Of a stretch of DNA of 64,000 bases, positions 54,142 through 63,667 are shown piece by piece (position 1 is the stretch's first letter; each line of letters begins with the position of its first letter). The stretch lies in the NCBI GenBank assembly GCA_951813515.1, contig OX638346.1, positions 3,899,617-3,963,616 of the forward strand. The letters run 5' to 3'. Under the pieces are notes generated by a model. It did no database searches and was not told where the DNA came from. It saw nothing but the letters and a program-made list of their open reading frames with translations. Source of the stretch: an uncultured Pseudomonadales bacterium. GTDB lineage: Bacteria; Pseudomonadota; Gammaproteobacteria; Pseudomonadales; Azotimanducaceae. Both the position numbers and the translations under genes were made by a program.

Positions 54142-54891
54142 ATGCATATTCAACCTCGCTTGCCGGATCATCCGGACCTCTGGAAGGCGCGCGAACTCGC
54201 GACGGACCCGAATCGCCGCCGAAACTCCGCAGACAATCACGCCACGGGCTTTACGCAACTCGACGAACTGCTATTCGGCGGCGGCTGGCCGGCCGCGGGC
54301 CTGATGGAACTCCTGTGCGACGTGCACGGCATCGGGGAACTGCGGCTGCTGGCGTCCGCCCTGACGCGTGTCAGCCGCAACGAAGCGCGCTGGATCACCT
54401 GGATCAATCCGCCTTTCGTGCCCTACGCGCCGGCGCTCGCCCGGGTGGGCATCGATGTGGGCAAAGTGCTCCTGGTCCACCCGAAAAGCCATCGTGAGGC
54501 GCTGTGGGCGCTCGAGCAGGCGCTGAAGACCGGCGCGTCGAGCGCCGCCCTCGCCTGGCTCGACGAGTCGGCGCTCAAGACCACCGAGATCCGCCGCCTG
54601 CAGCTCGCGGCGGCGACGGGCCGCACCTGGACGACGCTGTTCCGTCCCGCCTCGTCCGCCGACAAGGCGTCGATGGCGGAGCTTCGCATCCTGGCCGAGA
54701 GCGAACCGGCGGGGAGATGCGACCGCCTGGCATGCACCATCCTGAAGCGCCGGGGCGGCTGGCCCACTTCGCGCATCGCGCTCGATTTGGGCCACACGCC
54801 CATTCGCCGCGAACGCGCGGCCGTCGGGGAACAGCTCGCGTTCTGGCGCCATGGAAGCACGAATGCGGGCGGCTATCGCACGGCTTCCTAG
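54142..54891 (+). CDS. imuA: ImuA, SOS mutasome accessory protein
   Basis: 249 residues, RecA/SulA-like protein of the translesion mutasome. GFTQLDELLFGGGWPAAGLMELLC is the family start of the core, followed by VGIDVGKVLLVHPKSHREALWALEQALK and RRGGWPTSRIALDLGHTP. With ImuB and DnaE2 it carries out mutagenic repair synthesis after DNA damage. ATG 54142 is preferred; a GTG one codon earlier lies inside LexA box 2. The stop codon TAG is formed by the end of the inserted MITE-like element. Confidence 0.88.
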   Translation: MHIQPRLPDHPDLWKARELATDPNRRRNSADNHATGFTQLDELLFGGGWPAAGLMELLCDVHGIGELRLLASALTRVSRNEARWITWINPPFVPYAPALARVGIDVGKVLLVHPKSHREALWALEQALKTGASSAALAWLDESALKTTEIRRLQLAAATGRTWTTLFRPASSADKASMAELRILAESEPAGRCDRLACTILKRRGGWPTSRIALDLGHTPIRRERAAVGEQLAFWRHGSTNAGGYRTAS

Positions 54892-55158
54892 TGTCGTGTC
54901 CCGCAAGTTTATGGCACTTCAGCGCGTTCCACGGGGTCTGTGGCAAGGCGCGTCCCCGCCGGGAATGGTCGGCTCCATTTCCAAGGGGCGCAACACCGCC
55001 ACAGGCCCCGTGGGGCGCGCCCTTCGGGAGATCGCCATGCACGCCACTGCCGCGTTGTGGCCCTTGCGAATATGCCAGATATTCACTGCGGACCACGCCT
55101 TGCATTGACGCGCATGGCGAACTCTGAAGTACCAGAAACTTGCGGGACACGACACTAG
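54888..55158. mobile_element. MITE-like repeat, copy 2, between imuA and imuB
   Basis: A 271-bp element starting and ending in CTAG, with terminal inverted repeats matching at 33 of 35 positions (left CTAGTGTCGTGTCCCGCAAG; right, reverse-complemented, the same 20 bases). The core is nearly identical to copy 1 at 33895-34201, but the inner part of both terminal repeats differs from copy 1 in the same way. The open frame 54911-55108 corresponds to the one in copy 1. Confidence 0.82.
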
Positions 55159-55175
55159 ACGCCTCCGGGAAAAGC

Positions 55176-56750
55176 ATGGGACAGGCCGCCGCCAGAGTGC
55201 CGCGCGAACGGGGCGAGCGACGCGAACGTAGAGCAACGACGTTCGCGCGACAGACCGCGCTCTGGTACGGCGCGCACCTGCCGCATCTCGGCCTCGAGAT
55301 CTTCGAACGCCGATACCCCGCAAGTCCTGACGAGCGCGGCCGGCCCACCGTGCTCATGGACGGCAAGGGAGTGTCGCTCATGAACATCCCGGCGCGCGCC
55401 GCCGGCATCGTGCCCGGTTCGACGCTGGCCACCGCCCGCAGCATCGCCGCCGACTTGAGGCACTTCAACCGCGACCTCGACGAGGAACGCAGGCGACTGC
55501 GCCTCCTGGCGGAGGCCGCATACCAGTACTCTCCCCGCGTCGGCATGCCGGCGGAGGACTGCCTGGTTCTCGATGCAGGCGCGAGCCTCAAGCTCTTCGG
55601 CGGCGCCGAAGCCCTCGCCGGCGGCCTCCTCGCGCTGTTGCGACGGCTGGGACACGCGGCGCGGATCGCTGCCGCACCCACTCCGGCGGCGGCGATAGTT
55701 CTCGCCCGCGCCGGGGTCCCCAACGTTGCCAGCACCAACAGGAGCCTCGACGCGCTGCGCGCCGCGCCGCTCGAATGCGCGGGCGACGAGATCGAGGCGC
55801 GAGATATCGAGCGGCTCGCCAACATGGGCATATTCCAGTTCGGCCAGCTCCTGGACCTGCCCCGGGACGAACTCGGCAAGCGTTTCGGGCCGGCGCTTCA
55901 AAACTACCTGGCGCGCATCGCCGGCGACACGCCGGACCCGGTGCGCGCCATCGTTCCGAGGGAGAAGTTCTCTTCGTCCCTGCACCTCATCGAGTCGATC
56001 TCGGACAAGGAAGCGCTGCTCTTCCCCATGCGCCGCCTGGTCTCGGAACTCGCCACCTGGCTGCGCGCGAAACAGCTTGGCGTCCGGATCCTGACGTGGC
56101 GTTTCGAACCGCTGGGCGGCGGCGGAAAAGACGGGGCAAACGACTGCGAACTCGCGGCAAAATTCGCCGACCCCCGGCTCGATGCCGAGGGCATCCTGGC
56201 TGTGAGCAAACTTGCGCTCGAAGGCGCAGAAGTGCCGGAAGAAGTGATGAGCGTATGTCTTAACGTTTCGGTCGCCGAACCAGTGCGTCCGGACCAGGTA
56301 GGCCCCGCCGATCTCTTTGGCGCAAAGCAGGCGTCCGAAGCCCTGCCGATGGAACTCGTCGACCTGATCGCCGCCCGCCTCGGACGCAACGCCCTGCAGG
56401 GGCTCGCGCTCTCGGACGACCATCGACCCGAGTTTGCCTGGACGCCGCGTTCGCCGAGCGCGAAACGCGGCACGCTACCGGAAGGGTCATTCCACCCAAG
56501 GCCGCTATGGCTCTTCGAACCGCCCCGCCCCATCGACATCAGCCATTTCCAGCGCTTGAGCGGCCCCGAGCGAATCGAGTCCGGCTGGTGGGGAGAGACC
56601 GTCGCCAGGGACTACTTCATCGCCGTGCACAGGAGCGGCGCGCAGTGCTGGGTATATGTGAATCGCCAGCCCGGCGCCGGCGAGACACGCCAAAGCGAAG
56701 ACGGCCAGAACGCACAACGAGCATGGTTTCTCCATGGGTACTTCGCCTGA
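55176..56750 (+). CDS. imuB: ImuB, catalytically inactive Y-family polymerase homologue
   Basis: 524 residues from ATG 55176. The Y-family fold is recognisable (LWYGAHLPHLGLEIFERR, AGIVPGSTLATARSIAADL, LLRRLGHAARIAAAPTPAAA, LANMGIFQFGQLLDLPRDEL), but the polymerase acidic residues are not in their usual places, as expected for ImuB. The C-terminus WVYVNRQPG...WFLHGYFA is typical. ImuB bridges ImuA, DnaE2 and the sliding clamp. A TTG at 55140 in the same frame lies inside the MITE-like element and is probably not used. Overlaps dnaE2 by 17 bases. Confidence 0.88.
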   Translation: MGQAAARVPRERGERRERRATTFARQTALWYGAHLPHLGLEIFERRYPASPDERGRPTVLMDGKGVSLMNIPARAAGIVPGSTLATARSIAADLRHFNRDLDEERRRLRLLAEAAYQYSPRVGMPAEDCLVLDAGASLKLFGGAEALAGGLLALLRRLGHAARIAAAPTPAAAIVLARAGVPNVASTNRSLDALRAAPLECAGDEIEARDIERLANMGIFQFGQLLDLPRDELGKRFGPALQNYLARIAGDTPDPVRAIVPREKFSSSLHLIESISDKEALLFPMRRLVSELATWLRAKQLGVRILTWRFEPLGGGGKDGANDCELAAKFADPRLDAEGILAVSKLALEGAEVPEEVMSVCLNVSVAEPVRPDQVGPADLFGAKQASEALPMELVDLIAARLGRNALQGLALSDDHRPEFAWTPRSPSAKRGTLPEGSFHPRPLWLFEPPRPIDISHFQRLSGPERIESGWWGETVARDYFIAVHRSGAQCWVYVNRQPGAGETRQSEDGQNAQRAWFLHGYFA

Positions 56751-59700
56751 GAATTCACCTGAAAAGCGGCAGGCGTTCGCCGAACTGCACGCGGTCTCGA
56801 ACTTCACCTTCCTGCGCGGCGCATCGCACCCGGAGGAACTCGTCAAGCGCGCCCACGATCTCGGCTACGCCGCCATCGCCATCACCGACGAGTGCTCCGT
56901 AGCCGGCGCGGTGCGGGCGCACATGGCCGCGAAGGCGTGTCGGGAAGAGGGCCACGGCATCGACCTCATCGTCGGCGCCGAATTCCACCTGGCATGGAAC
57001 AAGGGCATCCGGGGAGCGCCAGCGACCGGGGGCGGTTGTTCCATGGTCGACGAGGACATCCACCTAGTGCTGCTGGCTCCGAACCGCCTCGCCTATGGAC
57101 AGCTCGGAGCGCTCATCACCAAGGCGCGGCGCCGCAGCCCCAAGGGCGAATACGCGTTAAGCCTTGAGGACTTAGGAGGAGCGGTCGATGCGTGTTTCGC
57201 GCTCTGGATCCCGGGCGCGAAGCCCATCGGCGACCTGATGGCCGAAGGCCGCCTGCTGAGCGTTCGCCTGCCGCATCTCTGGATCGCCCTCGAACTCTTC
57301 CTTGAAGCCACGGACCTCGACAAGACCGCCAACGCCCTCACCCTGGCGACGCGCCTCGATCTCCCCATCGTCGCCAGCAACGACGTCCACATGCACGATG
57401 CATCCCGCAAGCCCCTGCAGGACCTCGTCACCGCGATCGCCAACAAGACGACGGTGGCGGAACTCGGCACCGCCGCACAGGCGAACGGCGAACGCCACCT
57501 GCGCCCCATCGACCGTCTCCTCGAGCTTTACCCCGGGGAGATGCTGGACGAGTCTGTCCGCATCGCCCGGCGCTGCGACTTCTCCCTCGACGAACTGCGC
57601 TACGAATACCCGGAGGAACTGGTTCCCCCGGGCGTCGAGGCGCACGAGCACCTGCGCCAACTCGTTTACGAGGGTGCCGCGGAGCGCTGGCCGGACGGCG
57701 TGCCTGACGACGTCACCGCCCTCATTGAGAAGGAACTCGCGCTCGTCAAGCAGCTTGCCTACGAGCACTTCTTCCTCACCGTGCACGACATCGTGCGGCA
57801 CGCGCGTTCCTTAAGCATCCTGTGCCAGGGCCGCGGCTCCGCCGCCAACTCGGCGGTCTGCTACTGCCTGCACATCACTGAAGTGGATCCGTCGCGCATG
57901 CGCCTCCTGTTCGAGCGCTTCATCTCGAAGGAGCGCAACGAACCGCCGGACATCGACGTCGACTTCGAGCACGAGCGGCGCGAGGAGGTGATCCAGTACA
58001 TCTACGAGCGCTACGGCCGCGATCGTGCGGCGCTGGCCGCCACGCTCATCACCTACCGGCCGAGAAGCGCCATCCGCGATGTCGGCAAAGCCCTGGGGCT
58101 CGACCTCGACCTGGTCGACCTGCTGGCGAAGTCCATGGCCTGGTGGGACAAGCGCGAAGCGATCGACGCGCGCCTTCGAGCCGCTGGCCTCGACCCAAAG
58201 AGCAAGATCGCCCGCCAGTTCCTCCACCTCGTGAACGAGATACTCGGCTTCCCCCGGCACCTGTCGCAGCACGTCGGCGGCTTCGTCATCTCGCGCGGCC
58301 CCCTGTCCGAACTCGTGCCGATCGAGAACGCGGCCATGGACGACCGTACCGTCATCCAGTGGGACAAGGACGACCTCGAATCCCTGGGGCTCCTCAAGGT
58401 GGACGTGCTCGGCCTCGGCATGCTGACGGCGATCCGCAAGACGCTCGACCTCGTCAACGACTTCCGCAGCGGGAGCCTCACGGTGGAGCAGATTCCGCCG
58501 GAGGATCCCAAGGTGTACGAGATGCTGCAGCGCGCCGACAGCATGGGCGTGTTCCAGGTGGAATCCCGCGCGCAGATGTCCATGCTGCCGAGGCTCCGCC
58601 CCGAATGTTTCTACGACCTCGTCGTGGAGGTGGCCATCGTCCGGCCCGGCCCGATCCAGGGCGACATGGTGCATCCCTACCTACGCCGCCGCCAGGGACT
58701 CGAGCCCGTCACCTATTCGAACGACGCCGTGCGCAACGTGCTCGAGCGCACCCTCGGCGTGCCGATCTTCCAGGAGCAGGTGATCGAACTCGCCATGGTG
58801 GCGGCGGGATTCACGGCCGGCGAGGCGGACCAGTTGCGCCGCGCCATGGCGGCCTGGCACCGGCGCGGAGGGCTCGAGCACTTCGAGCAGAAGCTCATCC
58901 GGGGCATGCTCGAACGCGGCCATGACCGGGAGTTCGCCGAGCGGATCTTCGAGCAGATCAAGGGCTTCGGCGAATACGGCTTCCCGGAATCCCACTCGTC
59001 GAGCTTCGCGCTGCTGGTCTATGTTTCCGCCTGGCTCAAGCGGTTCGAGCCGAGCGCGTTCTACTGCGGCCTCCTGAACAGCCTGCCGATGGGCTTCTAC
59101 ACGCCTTCGCAACTCGTGCAGGACGCCGCCGCCCACGGCATCGAAGTGCGCGAAGCCGACGTGCAGACGAGCGGCTGGGACTATCGCCTGGAACCCCCCG
59201 ATCCCGACCGGAAACCCACCGGTCGCCTATGCTTCAAAGCTCCGCTCGCCCCGCAGCCTGCCATTCGCCTCGGCCTGCGCCAGGTCAAGGGCCTCTCCCA
59301 GGAGACCGCGGACCGCATCGCCGCCGCGCAGCCGTTCACGGACGCGAACGACATCCGCCGCCGCGCCGCGCTGGACAAGCGCGACCTCGACTTCCTCGCG
59401 CGCGCCGGGGCACTCAGCCAGTTGAGCGGGCACCGCTACCAAGCCCACTGGGACGCCGCAGGACTCGACAACCCGGCCGCGATCTGGTCCGCCGCCGAGG
59501 CGCACGCGCCCTACCGCACGCGCGTCCGACTCGACGGTCCCAACCCGGGCGAAGACGCCATGGCGGACTACCGCTACCTCGGCCTCACGCTAGGCCCCCA
59601 CCCGATGTCGCTATTGCGCGAAGACCGCGCGTTCCGCCACTGCCGCCGCGCCGCCGACCTCTCCGACTACCGCCACGACCAGTTCGTCCAGGTTGCCGGC

Positions 59701-59985
59701 ATCGTGACCTGCCGGCAGCGCCCTGGCACCACGTCCGGCGTCGTCTTCATGACTCTCGAAGACGAAACCGGCAACAGCAACATCGTCGTCTGGAGTTCCG
59801 TGCTGGAACGAGTTCGGGCAGCGTTATTGCAGGGACGGCTGCTCGTGATCAAGGGCGTGGTGGAGCGCGAAGGCGAAGTCATCCACGTGGTGGCGGGCCA
59901 CGTCCGCGATTTGACCCACAAGCTCGCCGGACTGTCCCGGCGGGATACCGAGGAGAGCGCTTTTGTTAGTCGGAATTTTCACTAG
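56734..59985 (+). CDS. dnaE2: Error-prone DNA polymerase III alpha subunit DnaE2
   Basis: 1083 residues. PHP domain at the N-terminus (ELHAVSNFTFLRGASHPEEL), polymerase core with the catalytic PDIDVDFEHERREEVI, the finger region GSAANSAVCYCL and GFPRHLSQHVGGFVIS, helix-hairpin-helix and a C-terminal OB fold (FVQVAGIVTCRQRPGTTSG, LVIKGVVEREGEVIHVV). Carries out error-prone translesion synthesis in the SOS response with ImuA and ImuB. Starts inside the end of imuB, so the last two genes are coupled. Confidence 0.94.
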   Translation: MGTSPENSPEKRQAFAELHAVSNFTFLRGASHPEELVKRAHDLGYAAIAITDECSVAGAVRAHMAAKACREEGHGIDLIVGAEFHLAWNKGIRGAPATGGGCSMVDEDIHLVLLAPNRLAYGQLGALITKARRRSPKGEYALSLEDLGGAVDACFALWIPGAKPIGDLMAEGRLLSVRLPHLWIALELFLEATDLDKTANALTLATRLDLPIVASNDVHMHDASRKPLQDLVTAIANKTTVAELGTAAQANGERHLRPIDRLLELYPGEMLDESVRIARRCDFSLDELRYEYPEELVPPGVEAHEHLRQLVYEGAAERWPDGVPDDVTALIEKELALVKQLAYEHFFLTVHDIVRHARSLSILCQGRGSAANSAVCYCLHITEVDPSRMRLLFERFISKERNEPPDIDVDFEHERREEVIQYIYERYGRDRAALAATLITYRPRSAIRDVGKALGLDLDLVDLLAKSMAWWDKREAIDARLRAAGLDPKSKIARQFLHLVNEILGFPRHLSQHVGGFVISRGPLSELVPIENAAMDDRTVIQWDKDDLESLGLLKVDVLGLGMLTAIRKTLDLVNDFRSGSLTVEQIPPEDPKVYEMLQRADSMGVFQVESRAQMSMLPRLRPECFYDLVVEVAIVRPGPIQGDMVHPYLRRRQGLEPVTYSNDAVRNVLERTLGVPIFQEQVIELAMVAAGFTAGEADQLRRAMAAWHRRGGLEHFEQKLIRGMLERGHDREFAERIFEQIKGFGEYGFPESHSSSFALLVYVSAWLKRFEPSAFYCGLLNSLPMGFYTPSQLVQDAAAHGIEVREADVQTSGWDYRLEPPDPDRKPTGRLCFKAPLAPQPAIRLGLRQVKGLSQETADRIAAAQPFTDANDIRRRAALDKRDLDFLARAGALSQLSGHRYQAHWDAAGLDNPAAIWSAAEAHAPYRTRVRLDGPNPGEDAMADYRYLGLTLGPHPMSLLREDRAFRHCRRAADLSDYRHDQFVQVAGIVTCRQRPGTTSGVVFMTLEDETGNSNIVVWSSVLERVRAALLQGRLLVIKGVVEREGEVIHVVAGHVRDLTHKLAGLSRRDTEESAFVSRNFH

Positions 59986-59995
59986 CCCAGCTCGG

Positions 59996-60922
59996 CTAGT
60001 GGCTGGAGTTGAACACATCGTCGAGCGTGTCGGCGTCGAGCACCCTTTCGGCCCAGATCTCGATATCGGACGCGGACGCCTCGCCCAACCTCGCCGCGAC
60101 TGCGGGGGATAGTGAACCGAACCGCCGCCGCAACTGTCGCTCCAGCAACGCTCGCTCCCCGTCGACGCGACCCTGCCTCATGCCCCGTTCGATGCCTCGC
60201 CGCATGCCTTCGTCGCGGGCCGTCTGCACGATGCCTGCCATGGCTTTGTTCTCCTCGGGAAATTGCTCCCTGTACCACTCGCGCTCATTGTCGGTAAGGT
60301 TCGCATAGATGTCGATGAAATCGATGTACTTCGCCCGCCTGCCGCCGTCTGGCTCCAGCGCAAGCAGGCCGCGCACCGCCTGGCCGTATACCTCGACCCT
60401 GCTTGTCTCCCCTCCACGCCTGTTGGGCAGGTTGACGCGAGCGACCAAGTTGTCGCTCGCAAGCCAGCGCCCGACCGGCATCTCCCCGATCGTGCAGGCG
60501 AGGTAGTCGAAGGTCAGGTAGGCCCGCCGCTCGGTGCTCAGGACGAGCGACCGGGCCGCCCCGCCGGCGTCGCGCAGGAAGATCGTCACCGGCACCACGC
60601 GCTCGGTCTCGAACATCATGGCGAGGTCGAGGCAATACTGCGCCAGCCGGTGTGGCGAGAACCTGCTCCAGTCCGACTCCTCCTCCATGACGAACAAAAT
60701 GGCACTGCGGCGGTTGTCGCTCCACTCCACCAGCAGCGGCGTGTCGAGCACCCGGAAGCGGTCTCCCAAGCGCTCCTGCAGTTGCTCCTGCCGGACGGGG
60801 ACGACCTGCGCCGCCTCTTCCGGCGTCGGCGCCTCTTCGGGCGCGAAGAACGAGAGCGCCTCGCGCGGATAGTCGAGGATCAGGTTCTTGAAGTTCTGGT
60901 CGTGGCTGAGCGCGTTCGCCAT
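59996..60922 (-). CDS. Rpn/YhgA-like protein (DUF4351-type)
   Basis: 308 residues from ATG 60922 (MANALSHDQNFKNLILDYP); an open frame to 61018 adds residues unlike the family. The N-terminal part resembles the PD-(D/E)xK-like Rpn/YhgA transposase-related nucleases (DTPLLVEWSDNRRSAILFVMEEESDW). The C-terminus GMRRGIERGMRQGRVDGERALLERQLRRRFG is the usual charged helix and DUF4351 ending. Rpn proteins promote recombination and may be selfish or defence-linked. Convergent with dnaE2. Confidence 0.75.
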   Translation of the reverse strand: MANALSHDQNFKNLILDYPREALSFFAPEEAPTPEEAAQVVPVRQEQLQERLGDRFRVLDTPLLVEWSDNRRSAILFVMEEESDWSRFSPHRLAQYCLDLAMMFETERVVPVTIFLRDAGGAARSLVLSTERRAYLTFDYLACTIGEMPVGRWLASDNLVARVNLPNRRGGETSRVEVYGQAVRGLLALEPDGGRRAKYIDFIDIYANLTDNEREWYREQFPEENKAMAGIVQTARDEGMRRGIERGMRQGRVDGERALLERQLRRRFGSLSPAVAARLGEASASDIEIWAERVLDADTLDDVFNSSH

Positions 60923-61204
60923 GTCGTTCGGCCGGGATGCCTTGCGCCGCATGGTCGGACAAGCGACCGACGACGCGCCACGGACGATGGCTGAAAATCC
61001 CGCGGATGATCGCCGCAATCCGCGTCAGTTGAAGCCGCCTCCCGCCGATGCGGCGACAGAATTGGATTCGGCCGTCGCTCACACAGCGCTCGGTGCAGCC
61101 GCCAGTCTCCGGTGGAATGCCGAGAGCGTCCGCAAGCATTTTCGGATCGCCGCACAACATGCTGTTGCATTGCTGGCGCGGAAGCCGAGCCGAGCCGGCC
61201 CCGA

Positions 61205-62161
61205 TCAATCGACTGCGCCCCCAAGCCCGTCAAGCGCAAAGGCAACCCGCTCATCGACGGTGGGCGCAAAGCTGTCCCGCGCCAGAACCGCCCGCAAACG
61301 GTCATCCAGGCCGCTACCGTTCGCAATCTGGATGGACAGGCCAGGGCGTGCGTTCATCTCCAGCAGCAAGGGCCCGGCATCCGCATCGATCACGATATCG
61401 CAGCCCAGGTAGCCCAGCCGCGTGACATCGAAGCAGCGGCTCACCAGGCGGAGCAGGGCCGGCCAACCCGGAATGTGAATCCCTTCGAGTGGCACCTGAC
61501 TGTCCGGATGATGGGTCACGGAGCGATCGTCCTGCACCGCGCCGACACTCCGTCCGCTGCGAATGTCGAGACCGACGCCGACCGCGCCCTGGTGCAGGTT
61601 TGCCCTGCCATCGGAGGCGCGCGTGCCGAGACGCAGCATTGCCATCACCGGGTAACCCTGGAACACGATCACGCGGATATCGGGCACGCCGCCGGCGCTC
61701 ATGGAGTCGAACATCGGATGCGCGTTGACCAGGGATTCGACGATTGCCGAATCCGTCCGGCCGCCCAGCGAATGCAAACCGCTGATGATGTTGGTCAGCA
61801 ACCGCTTGATGTGCCGGAGGTCCACCCGCTCGCCACTGCTCTTGACAAAGTACTCCCCATCGCGTCCGACTATCACGAGGATTCCGCGGCCGCCGCTCCC
61901 CTGGGCGGGCTTGATGACGAACTCCGGGAGATCGGCCAGTTGCTTGTGAACAACTTCGATCTCGTATTGATGGGATAGGTCGTGGAGCAGCGCTGGCGTC
62001 GGAATACCGGCCCTGGCGGCCAGTTGCTTGGTCAAGAGTTTGTTGTCGACGAGCGGATAGGCGCGACGACCATTGAAGCCGCTCACATAGTCGAGATTGC
62101 GTCTATTCAGGCCCATCACGCCCCGTTCCCGCAGCTCGGAAGGGGAAGCCAGCCAGCTCAT
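61205..62161 (-). CDS. RimK-like ATP-grasp ligase
   Basis: 318 residues, ATP-grasp fold of the alpha-L-glutamate ligase (RimK) type: FVIKPAQGSGGRGILVI is the ATP loop, then VIVFQGYPVMAMLRLGT, LHQGAVGVGLDIRSG and CDIVIDADAGPLLLEMNARPGL with the metal-binding Glu and Asn. It would add an amino acid, probably glutamate, to a protein or peptide. ATG 62161 overlaps the stop of the 7TM gene (ATGA). Third gene of the retropepsin/7TM/ligase operon. Confidence 0.88.
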   Translation of the reverse strand: MSWLASPSELRERGVMGLNRRNLDYVSGFNGRRAYPLVDNKLLTKQLAARAGIPTPALLHDLSHQYEIEVVHKQLADLPEFVIKPAQGSGGRGILVIVGRDGEYFVKSSGERVDLRHIKRLLTNIISGLHSLGGRTDSAIVESLVNAHPMFDSMSAGGVPDIRVIVFQGYPVMAMLRLGTRASDGRANLHQGAVGVGLDIRSGRSVGAVQDDRSVTHHPDSQVPLEGIHIPGWPALLRLVSRCFDVTRLGYLGCDIVIDADAGPLLLEMNARPGLSIQIANGSGLDDRLRAVLARDSFAPTVDERVAFALDGLGGAVD

Positions 62162-63657
62162 GTGGATCGGTCCGCCAGCGGCCGGAAGCGACGCAATTCA
62201 AGCAGCCGATACCCGGTGTAGCGACCGAGCAGGAGTATCGCCGCCAGCACGCACAGGTGCAGCTCCGGGTAGTTGAAGGAGAGGTGACGGACGAGCGGCA
62301 GGGCCATTACGAGGTAAGCGCATATCGCCACCAGCAGACTGCCGAAGCCCTGAATCAGTGCTTCGCCGGCCCCTTCTTCTTCCCACAGTATGGACATGCG
62401 CTCCACTGTCCAGGCGAGTATCACCATGGGAAAGAAGGTGATCGCGAGGCCGCTGATCAGCCCCATGCGATAACTGACCACGGCCAACGTCGTCACGAGT
62501 GCGATCACTACGACGACCAGTGTCGCGATGCGCGCCACCAGGAGCAGATTCAGGGCCGACAGGTAGAAGCGCAGCAGCAGGGCTGCGCTGACCACCAGTA
62601 CCAGTACGACCGTGCCGGCCAGCAGCTCCGTCTGCAGAAAGGACAGCGCGATCAACACCGGCATGAAGGTGCCCGCCGTGCGCACACCTACGAGCAGGCG
62701 CATAAACACCACCACGAGGGCGCCCACCGGCAACGTCAGGATGAGCTTGAACGTCGCCTGTTCGGCAATGGGCAGGCTATGCAGCGTCAGGTCGAGTGGG
62801 CCGTCGCGCAGCCTGGACAGGCCGAGCGCGGATCGGCTCTGGCTGGTCATGGAAAAAGTGACCCGGCTATTGACACCGCCGACCACGTCGAACAACGAGG
62901 GAGCATCGGTCTGCCAGAGCAGCAGTCGGGCGGTATCGTCGAGCCGGCCGCTCACCAGGTCGTAGAACAGCCAGGTGCCGTCGTGCCAGACCTGCACATA
63001 GTTGCGCAGTCGTTGATACCGACGGCCATCTGCGAGCGGCAACGCCTTGACCGTGCGAGCGGCGACGCCGGCCTCGTTAAGGAGCGCACTGATGAGGGGC
63101 CCCGGCGCGTGCCCCTGCAGCAGGAGACTCATGTTCTGGCTCAGTGGCCGCGTGTTCGCCGCCTGGACCAGTTGGTCGGCCAGCGTCCTGGCATTGGTCG
63201 CCCTGGGCATAATGGCGTCGAGCACCCCCTCCGCAGCGGTTGCGTAGGGACCTTCAAAGGAAGGCCGACGCACGTCGTCGGGCGGTACGGGTGCGACGCG
63301 GTGCGCGGGGTCGACGATCAATTCGGCCTGATAGAAAAGGACCTGTTCGCCGGTCGCCGAACGCTTCGTCCAATGTGCCCGTCGCTGTTTGCCTGACTGG
63401 TCCACGATGAAGCCAAAACCTGGAGAAGCGCCAGTCTCGCGCACGGCCAGGAACCCGTCCTGTTCGGGCGGCAGGGTGAGCAGGGCCTCGGCCGGCGCGC
63501 CGGTGGCGAGGAACTCGACGCGCGCTTCAACCTGCCAGACCAGGCGATCTTCGTCGGGCAGCACGGGGACTCCAGTGCTGGCATGGCGGTAGACGGCCAC
63601 GCCAAGTCCCGCGGCGGCCAGCAACACCGAGCCAAGGAGATAGAACCAGCGTTCCAT
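62158..63657 (-). CDS. Inactive transglutaminase-7TM membrane protein
   Basis: 499 residues. One N-terminal membrane anchor, a periplasmic transglutaminase-like region (NARTLADQLVQAANTRPLSQ, GRRYQRLRNYVQVWHDGTWL) in which the catalytic Cys is not at its usual place, and about seven C-terminal membrane helices (LILTLPVGALVVVFMRLLVG through LHLCVLAAILLLGRYTGYRL). This architecture is known as a partner of RimK-like ligases and retropepsin-like proteases, and is proposed to sense or handle a peptide modification. Flanked by both partners in this window. Confidence 0.85.
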   Translation of the reverse strand: MERWFYLLGSVLLAAAGLGVAVYRHASTGVPVLPDEDRLVWQVEARVEFLATGAPAEALLTLPPEQDGFLAVRETGASPGFGFIVDQSGKQRRAHWTKRSATGEQVLFYQAELIVDPAHRVAPVPPDDVRRPSFEGPYATAAEGVLDAIMPRATNARTLADQLVQAANTRPLSQNMSLLLQGHAPGPLISALLNEAGVAARTVKALPLADGRRYQRLRNYVQVWHDGTWLFYDLVSGRLDDTARLLLWQTDAPSLFDVVGGVNSRVTFSMTSQSRSALGLSRLRDGPLDLTLHSLPIAEQATFKLILTLPVGALVVVFMRLLVGVRTAGTFMPVLIALSFLQTELLAGTVVLVLVVSAALLLRFYLSALNLLLVARIATLVVVVIALVTTLAVVSYRMGLISGLAITFFPMVILAWTVERMSILWEEEGAGEALIQGFGSLLVAICAYLVMALPLVRHLSFNYPELHLCVLAAILLLGRYTGYRLLELRRFRPLADRST

Positions 63658-63667
63658 GAATTTCCCG

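Noticed and set aside
54575..55879. A 434-codon minus-strand open frame across imuA, the MITE-like element and imuB
   Set aside because: Opposite three better-supported features, with no recognisable domain; a GC-rich shadow.
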